Of a DNA stretch of 21,040 nt, positions 1-6,111 are shown piece after piece. The position numbers were made by a program, and so were the translations under genes. Source of the DNA: Chloroflexota bacterium (GTDB lineage Bacteria > Chloroflexota > Anaerolineae > Anaerolineales > Anaerolineaceae); NCBI GenBank assembly GCA_023434145.1, contig JAEYTI010000113.1:1-21040 (forward strand), written 5' to 3'. The first letter of the stretch is position 1; every line of letters starts with the position of its first letter. The notes beneath the pieces are model-generated. The model made no database searches, was not told where the DNA came from, and was given only the letters and a program-made list of their open reading frames with translations.

Positions 1-100
1 GGGCGCCACTCCGGCGCCCACCACAAACACAAAAACTATTTTTGGGATAGGTTCTAAGAAATGAATCACATAATCCAGGTGACTCAGTCTTATCAAACGC

Positions 101-155
101 CAGGCGGCTAAAGCCGCGGCTAGGTCACCGAAGCCCCACCTTCGTGGGGCTAAGA
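101..155 (-). repeat. REP-like palindrome, copy A
   Basis: The core 132-151 is a perfect 8-bp stem with a 4-base loop: AGCCCCAC, then CTTC, then GTGGGGCT. It is flanked by GGTCACC and by a second palindromic stretch, GCGGCTAAAGCCGC (104-117). Read on the minus strand it matches copy B (251-270) over about 40 bases with few differences. Intergenic placement, hairpin core and repetition fit REP elements of the kind mobilised by RAYT transposases. No transposase is in the window, so the class is inferred. Confidence 0.7.
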
Positions 156-244
156 TCCCTGCGGGAAAGGTCGTTTTTGTCCTTATCCCTGCCCATGTGT
201 GGGTAAAGTACGTTCTATTCCCCGAGCCGAAACATTTTGCCTCT

Positions 245-300
245 TCTCTTAGCCCCACGAAGGTGGGGCTTTGGTGATGTAGCCGTGGCTGTAGCTCGGG
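245..300 (+). repeat. REP-like palindrome, copy B
   Basis: The core 251-270 is AGCCCCAC-GAAG-GTGGGGCT, followed by TTTGGTGATGTAGCCGTGGC. That is the reverse complement of copy A apart from a few substitutions. Copies A and B lie about 100 bases apart in opposite orientation, the arrangement called a REPIN when REP sequences move as a pair. The intervening DNA (152-250) shows no gene. Confidence 0.7.
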
Positions 301-476
301 CAGAACCAATCCATCCAATGACAGTCAAGGTTGTGCCCGAGCGTCTGCCGCCAGGCGACAGGTGGGGAAAGCCACCTTGTTACGCGATCCATTTCTTAAT
401 GTTCATCAACCGCCAGGCTGGACAGGGCATACCGTAGAAACTGAATACGTTGGATCAGATGCCGTCAGGCTGCATC

Positions 477-896
477 TTACACGTCAATGCTCATCAATGT
501 CAGATCTGTCCGCTCGAACCAGCCCGTGCTGAGCCAGAATGCCCGCCCGCCCTGGTTTGACGAGATCACAAACAGGTGACAGCGATCAATGCCTTCTGCT
601 CGCAGGCCATCCAGGCAGCGGCGCACGAGCGCTCGGCCCAGCCCCTGCCCCCGGCAGTCCGCGCGGACCGCTACGTGATGCAGGAATCCGCGCCGGCCAT
701 CGTGCCCGCACAGCGCTGCCCCAATCAACGCGCCGCTGTCATCAAAAGCCAGCGGGCTGAGGCCAGGGTTACGGTCTAAGTACTGCGCGATCCGCTCGCG
801 CGTGTCGGCTTTCGAGAGCCCCATACCCTCGGTTTCCTTCCACAGCGCCAGCACAGCTTCATAATCGTCGATCGTCATTGCCCGAAAGGTGGTCAT
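477..896 (-). CDS. GNAT-family N-acetyltransferase (YpeA-like)
   Basis: Predicted cytoplasmic acetyl-CoA-dependent N-acetyltransferase of 139 residues; the acceptor is unknown. The acetyl-CoA motif A is visible as RGQGLG (residues 82-87) after the strand FLHHVAV. Motif B is represented by N114 and by the FW/GW pair near 120-126. The N-terminal LWKETEG and the middle CGHDGRRG resemble YpeA-type acetylases, a family sometimes labelled RimI-like. I start at the ATG at 896 because GAGG lies about 6 bases upstream; a TTG four codons earlier is in frame but would overlap that site. The gene follows the YbjN gene on the same strand after 36 bases, so the two may be co-transcribed. Family is well supported; substrate cannot be told. 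Confidence 0.85.
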   Translation of the reverse strand: MTTFRAMTIDDYEAVLALWKETEGMGLSKADTRERIAQYLDRNPGLSPLAFDDSGALIGAALCGHDGRRGFLHHVAVRADCRGQGLGRALVRRCLDGLRAEGIDRCHLFVISSNQGGRAFWLSTGWFERTDLTLMSIDV

Positions 897-932
897 TGTG
901 TGCCTCAACGTTCTACAGCCGTTCCAGCGGCG

Positions 933-1394
933 CTAGGTACTCTCACCCTCAACTTCCTCTACCGCGGCGGCAGGGGTTATACCGGCGTACAGCACGCGCA
1001 TCAGGCCGGGGAAATACTTATCCATCGTCAGCACGTTGGCGTAGATCAAGTGGCGGATCAACGGCTCGACGATGTCCACCTCCTCTACGTCCACGCTGGT
1101 CTTGTAGCGGATCTCTCCATCGCCGTAATCAATTTCGAAGTTGCCGATGATCATGCCATAATTGGCGCGGTTGATAAACTCGGCCACGTCTGGGATGCGA
1201 TTTTCCGGCGCGCGGACGGGGAACACCGCATAAAAAACAAACTGGTCTTGCTCGGTTCGCTCTTGAGCGTAGCAGGTGAACTGGCCGTTTTTGCCCTCAA
1301 AACCAGTCTTATACACCGCCCGGCCATCGATGAGATTGTGCGGCCAATCATCCTCTTCTAAAAACCGCCCGACCGCATCCAGAATACGTCCCAT
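933..1394 (-). CDS. YbjN-domain protein
   Basis: A 153-residue protein resembling the YbjN family, which has a fold like type III secretion chaperones and no known catalytic role; some members affect motility or stress responses. The sequence starts MGRILDAVGRFLEEDDW and continues through FYAVFPVRAPENRIPDVAEF and the strand-rich MIIGNFEIDYGDGEIRYK, a pattern typical of YbjN domains. No signal peptide or membrane segment is visible, so it is probably cytoplasmic. The frame stays open 48 codons further upstream, but the ATG at 1394 has GGAGG at 8-base spacing and the upstream extension does not look like protein. A plausible minus-strand promoter lies just upstream (1425-1452). It precedes the GNAT gene on the same strand. 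Confidence 0.75.
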   Translation of the reverse strand: MGRILDAVGRFLEEDDWPHNLIDGRAVYKTGFEGKNGQFTCYAQERTEQDQFVFYAVFPVRAPENRIPDVAEFINRANYGMIIGNFEIDYGDGEIRYKTSVDVEEVDIVEPLIRHLIYANVLTMDKYFPGLMRVLYAGITPAAAVEEVEGEST

Positions 1395-1424
1395 AAAGTA
1401 GCCTCCTGTTGGTTTGCTCCCGCT

Positions 1425-1452
1425 ATTGTAACAAGTTTTTATTCCACAGCAA
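1425..1452 (-). promoter_or_regulatory. Candidate sigma70 promoter for the YbjN gene
   Basis: Read on the minus strand: TTGCTG, a 16-base spacer, then TACAAT (1430 to 1425), about 31 bases before the ATG at 1394. The -10 is good (5 of 6) and the -35 is weak (TTG only). Position relative to a strong ribosome binding site supports it. Confidence 0.45.
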
Positions 1453-1488
1453 AATTGAAGGCGGCGCCAGAAATGCTGCACCGCCTTC
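1451..1488 (-). terminator. Rho-independent terminator after the lipoprotein gene
   Basis: On the minus strand GAAGGCGG (1488-1481) pairs perfectly with CCGCCTTC (1464-1457) and is followed by AATTTTG. It lies 70 bases after the stop of the lipoprotein gene ending at 1558 and before the YbjN promoter, so it separates the two transcription units. The -35 of the YbjN promoter overlaps its tail. Confidence 0.65.
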
Positions 1489-1557
1489 CCTGTTCTTTCC
1501 TTATGATAAACCTTGTTGAGCGACACATACTTTGCCACTCAGCACGGTTTATCGCCT

Positions 1558-2433
1558 CTACTCAATCAGCCCAGCTTCGACGTAGTACCACAGCCCATCG
1601 CGCAGCGCGTAGAACCACATCAGCCGCCCGCTAGAACCGGGATTGTACATGGCCGATTCTGGTCCCCCGGCGTACATCACTGCGTCATAGGTGTACGCCA
1701 ATTCTTGCCCGGCATAGGAAAGTTGCGCCAACCGGTCGCGGTGGTACAGCACCAGCGGCTCACCGCCAATTTCCTGCTGGTAAATCGCGCCGGAGACGGC
1801 ACTTGCTGCATTCCCAATGGGCAGCAGCGAGGCATCACCGGCATAGACCAGCCGCCGGTCTTCTACCTCAGCATCAGCGGCAACGATCAGATCTACGCTG
1901 CCGTTTGAAGCCGCCAGCACTTCACCGGTAAGGGTTTCCATCACCAGCACAAAATCCTCCGCTGATCCGGCATTTACCTGCCAGAAACGGGAAATATCGC
2001 GAACCACAGGCGCACCCTGGTGAAATAAAACATAGCTGGAGAACGGTGGAACATCGCTGTGCGCAATTTCATAACCAAACGGTTTGAGCATCTGGTTCGG
2101 CGCTTCCACAATATCGACCGGGCGGAACAAGCCAAACCCTGCCCGACGCGCGGCCACGGCCTGTATCGCGCGGTCCGCGAAGGCGGGATGGTCGGGATTA
2201 TCGGTTGATTGCTCTACCAGGGGATATTCGATCACACGAAAAATAGAAGCGGATGTTTCCAGCGCTGCAATTTCTGCCGCCAGAGCCGGGTCTTGCGCCG
2301 CGCCGGTGTTCGGTATCGTAACCGAGGCAGCAGGTGGGGGTACCGCGCAACCAGCCAGCATTATGCCAATCAGCAGGAACTGCAGCCACCGGAAACTATT
2401 TTTTCTCATGCCCTTCGGTTGGAATTGGGTCAC
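1558..2433 (-). CDS. Lipoprotein of unknown function
   Basis: A predicted exported lipoprotein of 291 residues. The N-terminus has a basic stretch (KGMRKNSFRW), a hydrophobic segment (LQFLLIGIM) and the lipobox LAGC with the acylated Cys at residue 29, followed by a short Pro/Ala linker. The mature part is strand-rich with many aromatic residues, ending in LRDGLWYYVEAGLIE; I do not recognise a named family. I chose the GTG at 2433 because AGAGGTG lies about 6 bases upstream. The ATG at 2409 would give a tighter signal peptide but has a badly spaced site, and a TTG at 2457 is also possible. It ends in a terminator (1451-1488). The upstream gap carries a very long hairpin (2505-2563). Confidence 0.7.
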   Translation of the reverse strand: MTQFQPKGMRKNSFRWLQFLLIGIMLAGCAVPPPAASVTIPNTGAAQDPALAAEIAALETSASIFRVIEYPLVEQSTDNPDHPAFADRAIQAVAARRAGFGLFRPVDIVEAPNQMLKPFGYEIAHSDVPPFSSYVLFHQGAPVVRDISRFWQVNAGSAEDFVLVMETLTGEVLAASNGSVDLIVAADAEVEDRRLVYAGDASLLPIGNAASAVSGAIYQQEIGGEPLVLYHRDRLAQLSYAGQELAYTYDAVMYAGGPESAMYNPGSSGRLMWFYALRDGLWYYVEAGLIE

Positions 2434-2504
2434 ACGCACCTCTCGCCCGTATACCAACTCCCCCTCTGCCTGTACGGGTAAAAAACTGAGCTCTTATTGG
2501 GTTT

Positions 2505-2563
2505 CAGAAGCTTTTTGGTAAGTTGGGGTGGTTTTACCACCCCAACTTACCAAAAAGCTTCTG
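2505..2563. repeat. Perfect 28-bp inverted repeat with 3-base loop
   Basis: The left arm 2505-2532 begins CAGAAGCTTTTTGG and the right arm 2536-2563 ends CCAAAAAGCTTCTG. All 28 positions pair, with TTT between. GGG (2499-2501) and CCC (2566-2568) could extend the stem. It lies between two divergent genes, 72 bases before the lipoprotein start and 176 bases before the zinc-ribbon operon. Neither strand has a U-tract after the stem, so a simple terminator is unlikely. Confidence 0.9.
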
Positions 2564-2723
2564 GACCCCGTCTTGAGCGAAAGACTAATGTTCATATTGT
2601 AAGGGTCGCGACTGCTCTATATCGGGTATCTTCCCCGCTGTTCGAATCATAGTCGACTAGCGGTAAGAAAAAAATTGGGAATGTACATCAAGAAAGGGTA
2701 GGGATTCCCCGAAAATATGTTTC

Positions 2724-2732
2724 TGCTATAAT
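2724..2732 (+). promoter_or_regulatory. Extended -10 promoter of the zinc-ribbon operon (leaderless)
   Basis: TGCTATAAT is a perfect extended -10 (TGn plus TATAAT at 2727-2732). No good -35 is visible at 16-18 bases, as is usual for extended -10 promoters. The ATG at 2739 begins 6 bases after the box, where RNA polymerase would start. The gene has no Shine-Dalgarno sequence, so the transcript is predicted to begin at or next to its start codon. Confidence 0.7.
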
Positions 2733-2738
2733 CGAACC

Positions 2739-3656
2739 ATGACAAACCAGAGTATGTCCGGGCCTTCCCTGGCAACCACCATCAACTGCACCCAGTGCGG
2801 CGGCGAGCTGCACCCCGATGAAGGACAGGTGTTTCTCTCCTGCCCGTTTTGCGGCACAACCGTTTATCTCGACTCCTCGCGCGTGGTTTTTCACTGGTTC
2901 GTCGCGCCGACTTTAAATGAAGAATTGGCGGGCGCGGCGCTGCGCCGGTGGATGTCGGGCGCGCAGACGGTGAAAGACCTGGATAAGAAGGCCAGTATTT
3001 CCGGCTGCACTTTCCAGTATTTCCCACTCTGGTACTTTAAGCGCCAGGTATCGGCCAATAAGGAAGAAATCCTGCTGCGGCCCGCAGCCGCCACATCTGT
3101 TACCGAACTGGCCTCGCTGACCCTACCCGCCGGTGATCTGCGCAAATATGACCCCGCGCTCGACTCGCAGGCTGTGGCGCCCACCGTTCCGCTGCAAGCC
3201 GCCCTGAGCTGGGTGCAGGCTTCGCAGCCGGGCACAGCCCACACCGCGCTGCCTGGCAGCCTGGGCGCGGATGAGCGATTGCAAAACGCAGCCCCCGAAA
3301 CAGGATCCGTGACAAAATCGACACTGCCGGATGGCATGAAAGAAACGGCCGTCGTTCACGTGCCGCTGTACTTCTTCAAATACCACTTCAAAGGCAGCAC
3401 CTACACCGCCGTGGTCGACGCCGCGGGCGGAACGGTGCTGGCAAATCTGTTCCCTGCCAAAGAAGAAGCCCCGTACCGGGCCGTTGGCTTGGTGACGGCG
3501 CTGCTGTATCTGTGCCTGGCGCTCTTTCCGCTGGTAGGCGCAATTTCTGATAGTGAGATAGGGCTGACGTACGGCCTGGTGGCGTGCGCCGGCATAGGCG
3601 CATTGGCCGCGCCATTTTTATTTGCTTGGGCATTCTGGGTGGCATCAAAAGTATGA
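2739..3656 (+). CDS. Zinc-ribbon membrane protein 1 of a three-gene operon
   Basis: A 305-residue protein of unknown function. A zinc ribbon at the N-terminus has cysteines 17, 20, 35 and 38 (CxxC-x14-CxxC). Two segments of the form hydrophobic-Pro-Leu-aromatic follow (FQYFPLWYFKR near 95 and VHVPLYFFKYHFKG near 210), the second leading into a strand pair TAVVDAAGGTVL. The C-terminus has two hydrophobic segments (about residues 247-303) that should cross the membrane, with the ribbon most likely cytoplasmic. The order ribbon, soluble domain, membrane anchor recalls Bacillus YdjG, a partner in a phage-shock-like complex; this comparison is from memory and tentative. The start codon sits at the predicted transcription start without a ribosome binding site. 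The stop overlaps the next start (ATGA). Confidence 0.75.
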   Translation: MTNQSMSGPSLATTINCTQCGGELHPDEGQVFLSCPFCGTTVYLDSSRVVFHWFVAPTLNEELAGAALRRWMSGAQTVKDLDKKASISGCTFQYFPLWYFKRQVSANKEEILLRPAAATSVTELASLTLPAGDLRKYDPALDSQAVAPTVPLQAALSWVQASQPGTAHTALPGSLGADERLQNAAPETGSVTKSTLPDGMKETAVVHVPLYFFKYHFKGSTYTAVVDAAGGTVLANLFPAKEEAPYRAVGLVTALLYLCLALFPLVGAISDSEIGLTYGLVACAGIGALAAPFLFAWAFWVASKV

Positions 3657-4774
3657 GCGATCCGATCACCGGTCTTGGTTGTCCCCGCTGCGGCGGGATT
3701 GTCCCTATCCCCGAGGGGCAAGTGCTGGTCGCCTGCCCGTACTGCGATCAGCGTTCGGTGGTGAGCGCCATCAGCGCACAGGATGCAGCCCCAGCACAGA
3801 CCGCTACGGAAGATTTTCTCGCCGCGGTCGGCTTTACACAGTCGAAGGAGACTCCCGCGCGCCTGGGCATCCGCCGCTACCAGGCCCAGCAGCAGGTAAA
3901 CCGCGATCAGGCAGTTGCCTGTTTCCAGCGCTTTATCAGCGGGAAGTTCCAGGTGGCCCGCGATTGCGCCAAAGAGGCGCGTGTCACCGAAGTGTTCCTG
4001 GTGCACCTGCCGTTCTGGGCAGTGTGGGGCAAGGGCATGGCTTATGCCTTCGGGCAGCAGCAGGTTGGGTCGGGCGACAACAAGCGCTACGAGCCGCGCG
4101 AGAAGAAACACGTCTCCGAGATGTCGTGGAACGCCCCCGCCTGCGAAGTGGGCGAGTTTGGCGTGCGCCAGATACTGCTCGACGGCTGCCCGCTGGAGCC
4201 GTTCAACCCGGTGAAGCTGCACAGCACGGGCATGGTCTTCGAGCCCATCGGATCAGCACAATCTGCGATCCACAGCGCCAAAGAGACGTTCACCAAGACG
4301 GTTTCAAGCAAAGTATCGTTGAGCCGCACCGAGCAGATCATCGTCCGGCTAGCTCGCCCTCGCCTGGGGCTGGTCTACTACCCGCTGTGGGTCATCCGCT
4401 ATCTATATCGCGGGCGATCCTTTCAGGTCGTGGTGGACGGCGTGCGCGGAGAAGCGCTGTACGGCAAAGCGCCGGGGTCGGTAGCATACCGCGCCGGGGT
4501 GCTTGTGGCGGGCATGGCAGCCGGGGCCATCCTCACGATCGACGTGCCTGCCGCGATCATGCTCTTCATGAGCGGCAGCGACGAAGACAGCCCCTTTGGT
4601 CTGGCTGTGGTGGCTTTCTTGTTTGGCCTGGGCTTGTTATGGACCTCGTACCGCACCTTCCGGCACGCAGAGCATTACGAGTATCATCGTTTTGGCAAGC
4701 AAGACCAGGCAGGCGGGATTATCCCGAAACTGACCGAAGGTTTACCAAAAGACTTTATCCGCACCCTCAGGTGA
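3653..4774 (+). CDS. Zinc-ribbon membrane protein 2 of a three-gene operon
   Basis: A 373-residue relative of the preceding protein. The ribbon cysteines are 10, 13, 28 and 31, with the same x14 spacing and a similar context (CPRCGG and CPYC, against CTQCGG and CPFC). Two matching segments occur: VHLPFWAVWGKG near residue 115 and LVYYPLWVIRYLYRGRSF near 240, the latter leading into VVVDGVRGEALYG. Two hydrophobic segments follow (about 280-345), then a charged tail with several His and Tyr, so the C-terminus is likely cytoplasmic again. The region between the ribbon and the first segment is helical and Gln/Ala-rich. ATG 3653 overlaps the upstream stop TGA by the ATGA arrangement, indicating translational coupling; an in-frame upstream extension is rejected because it would lie inside gene 1. 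Function unknown. Confidence 0.75.
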   Translation: MSDPITGLGCPRCGGIVPIPEGQVLVACPYCDQRSVVSAISAQDAAPAQTATEDFLAAVGFTQSKETPARLGIRRYQAQQQVNRDQAVACFQRFISGKFQVARDCAKEARVTEVFLVHLPFWAVWGKGMAYAFGQQQVGSGDNKRYEPREKKHVSEMSWNAPACEVGEFGVRQILLDGCPLEPFNPVKLHSTGMVFEPIGSAQSAIHSAKETFTKTVSSKVSLSRTEQIIVRLARPRLGLVYYPLWVIRYLYRGRSFQVVVDGVRGEALYGKAPGSVAYRAGVLVAGMAAGAILTIDVPAAIMLFMSGSDEDSPFGLAVVAFLFGLGLLWTSYRTFRHAEHYEYHRFGKQDQAGGIIPKLTEGLPKDFIRTLR

Positions 4775-4778
4775 GCGC

Positions 4779-5336
4779 ATGAGCCAGAAACCCGTCCAAC
4801 TCATTCCACTGCTGTGCTGCAAATGCCGCTATCCGGTCAATGCCCAGGTGAACGAAGTAGCCTGGGTATGCGAGCAGTGCGGGCAGGGCCTGCTGCTCGA
4901 TGATACCCCCGAACCCGGCACCGGCGCGACCAACCCACTGGATATCTTCTTCTCCAGCGCCATACCACAGGGCAAAAACGGACGCCCCTACTGGGTCGCC
5001 AGTGGCAAAGTGGAAATCCAGCAGCGGCTCACCTACAAGGGCAATGCGCAAAACGATGCCGCGCGCTTCTGGTCCGTTCCGCGCCTGTTCTACGTGCCCG
5101 CGTGGGAAGCTCCGCTCGAAGAGGTTATCGCCGGCGGCGTGTATATGCTAAAAAGCCCTACCGCCATGGAGCCGGGCAGCCGCACTCCGTTCCTTCCGGT
5201 GGTCAGCCTGCCCGAAGATATGCATGCTCTGGCGGAGTTTCTGGTGGTGAGTATCGAAGCCGAGCGCAGCGATGCGATGAAGCGGATTGATTTTTCCCTG
5301 CGACTCGAACCGCCACAGTTGTGGATCTTGCCGTAG
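4779..5336 (+). CDS. Small soluble zinc-ribbon protein 3 of the operon
   Basis: A 185-residue protein with a third ribbon, cysteines 13, 16, 31 and 34 (C14 is an extra Cys), again CxxC-x14-CxxC. It has one segment of the same type (RLFYVPAWEAPLEE near residue 108), followed by a region ending RIDFSLRLEPPQLWILP. There is no membrane segment, so it may be a soluble partner of the two membrane proteins. It starts 4 bases after the previous stop with AGGTGAG as ribosome binding site inside the end of that gene, so the three genes are clearly one operon. Shared spacing suggests the three arose by duplication. No catalytic motif is visible and I cannot name a family. Confidence 0.7.
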   Translation: MSQKPVQLIPLLCCKCRYPVNAQVNEVAWVCEQCGQGLLLDDTPEPGTGATNPLDIFFSSAIPQGKNGRPYWVASGKVEIQQRLTYKGNAQNDAARFWSVPRLFYVPAWEAPLEEVIAGGVYMLKSPTAMEPGSRTPFLPVVSLPEDMHALAEFLVVSIEAERSDAMKRIDFSLRLEPPQLWILP

Positions 5337-5351
5337 GCCTCGGGAGGGGTG

Positions 5352-5990
5352 ATGGTTCCCATGAATAACTTAATATCGTCCCGTTATGTTCCCTTCCTGG
5401 AACGAGTACTTACCCCCAGTCGGTTACAGCATTCTCTGGGAGTGATGCAGGTAATGGGAGAATTGTCAAAAATTTATGGGCTTAACGAAGAAAAAGCTTT
5501 GACAGCAGGACTGCTGCATGATGCGGCCAAGAATTTACCCCAAGAGCAGATAGATGACATCGTTAAGGCTGCTCGTATCGAGTTTCATGAGCCTTGCGAG
5601 CAGGAATATACACTGTACCTCCACGGTCCAGTTGGAGCCTTCTATGTACAAAGAGAATTGAGCGTAACCGATCCTGAAATCCTGGATGCAATTTACAGAC
5701 ACACTTGGGTAGGCAAAATTGAATCATTTGAACCTCCTTTGGTATGGTGTCTCCGGTTTTCCGATATTCTTGAGCCATATCGCAAGTGGGATGGCAATAC
5801 GCAGATAATACGAGACAACATTCCCAGGCTTCGAGAAACAGTTTTTGCTGGGCAACTAAAACAGGCTGCTTTTATTCATACGGAAATGATCATCCAGCTT
5901 TTAAAAGACCTTAAAGCACCGGTTCACTCAAATTACTACCGGGTTTTAACCGAACTCTCATCAATGTTTCAGGGTCAGGCTGAGTACTGA
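5352..5990 (+). CDS. yqeK: YqeK-like HD-domain nucleotide hydrolase
   Basis: Predicted metal-dependent HD hydrolase of 212 residues. YqeK proteins cleave Ap4A symmetrically to ADP and so control dinucleoside alarmone levels. The motifs are H27 (RLQHSLGV), H56-D57 (GLLHDAAK), H91 (LHGPVGA), H117 (AIYRHTWVG) and D138 (FSDILEPYRKW); the last is close to the YqeK signature AD-x-IEP-x-R. It is somewhat longer than typical YqeK (about 190). The start is uncertain between GTG 5349, ATG 5352 and ATG 5361; GGAGG four bases before 5352 favours that codon. It follows the zinc-ribbon trio after 15 bases, so it may be read through. Its GC content is visibly lower than its neighbours (hand count over four 60-base lines about 43 percent), suggesting separate origin. 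YqeK usually sits beside nadD or rsfS; neither is here. Confidence 0.75.
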   Translation: MVPMNNLISSRYVPFLERVLTPSRLQHSLGVMQVMGELSKIYGLNEEKALTAGLLHDAAKNLPQEQIDDIVKAARIEFHEPCEQEYTLYLHGPVGAFYVQRELSVTDPEILDAIYRHTWVGKIESFEPPLVWCLRFSDILEPYRKWDGNTQIIRDNIPRLRETVFAGQLKQAAFIHTEMIIQLLKDLKAPVHSNYYRVLTELSSMFQGQAEY

Positions 5991-6002
5991 CCAATGCTCT
6001 TC

Positions 6003-6042
6003 CCCGAACCCCACGAAGGTGGGGTTTCGTAAAGTAGCCGGG
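6003..6042 (+). repeat. REP-like palindrome, copy C (diverged)
   Basis: The core 6007-6026 is AACCCCAC-GAAG-GTGGGGTT, followed by TCGTAAAGTAGCCGGGTG. Compared with copies A and B the second base pair of the stem changed from G-C to A-T on both sides, so pairing is kept. The downstream TAGCCG box is also shared. It is in the same orientation as copy B and lies 13 bases after the YqeK-like stop codon. Confidence 0.6.
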
Positions 6043-6111
6043 TGTTTCTCACCCCCCCCGACACGTGCCTGAGAGGTTATTTTTTACCCATCTCATTTTC
6101 CCCGGAGCCCC

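Noticed and set aside
1..24. GGGCGCC-ACTCC-GGCGCCC followed by ACCA, like a tRNA 3' end or terminator
   Set aside because: No T-loop TTCRA precedes it and no U-run follows on the plus strand; at the window edge it could be a terminator for either strand but this cannot be shown.
237..437. 66-residue plus-strand open frame
   Set aside because: It overlaps REP-like copy B and its Arg/Pro/Val-rich translation is what such repeats give by chance; no ribosome binding site.
2640..2648. GTTCGAATC, the classic tRNA T-loop sequence
   Set aside because: The flanking bases do not form a 5-bp T-stem and no acceptor or anticodon arms can be folded around it.
3401..4222. 273-residue minus-strand open frame opposite the zinc-ribbon genes
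   Set aside because: It spans the junction of two coupled genes on the other strand and has no recognisable domain or ribosome binding site.
5349..5351. GTG start for the YqeK-like gene
   Set aside because: GGAGG would be only 1 base away; ATG 5352 has a more usable spacing, though still short.
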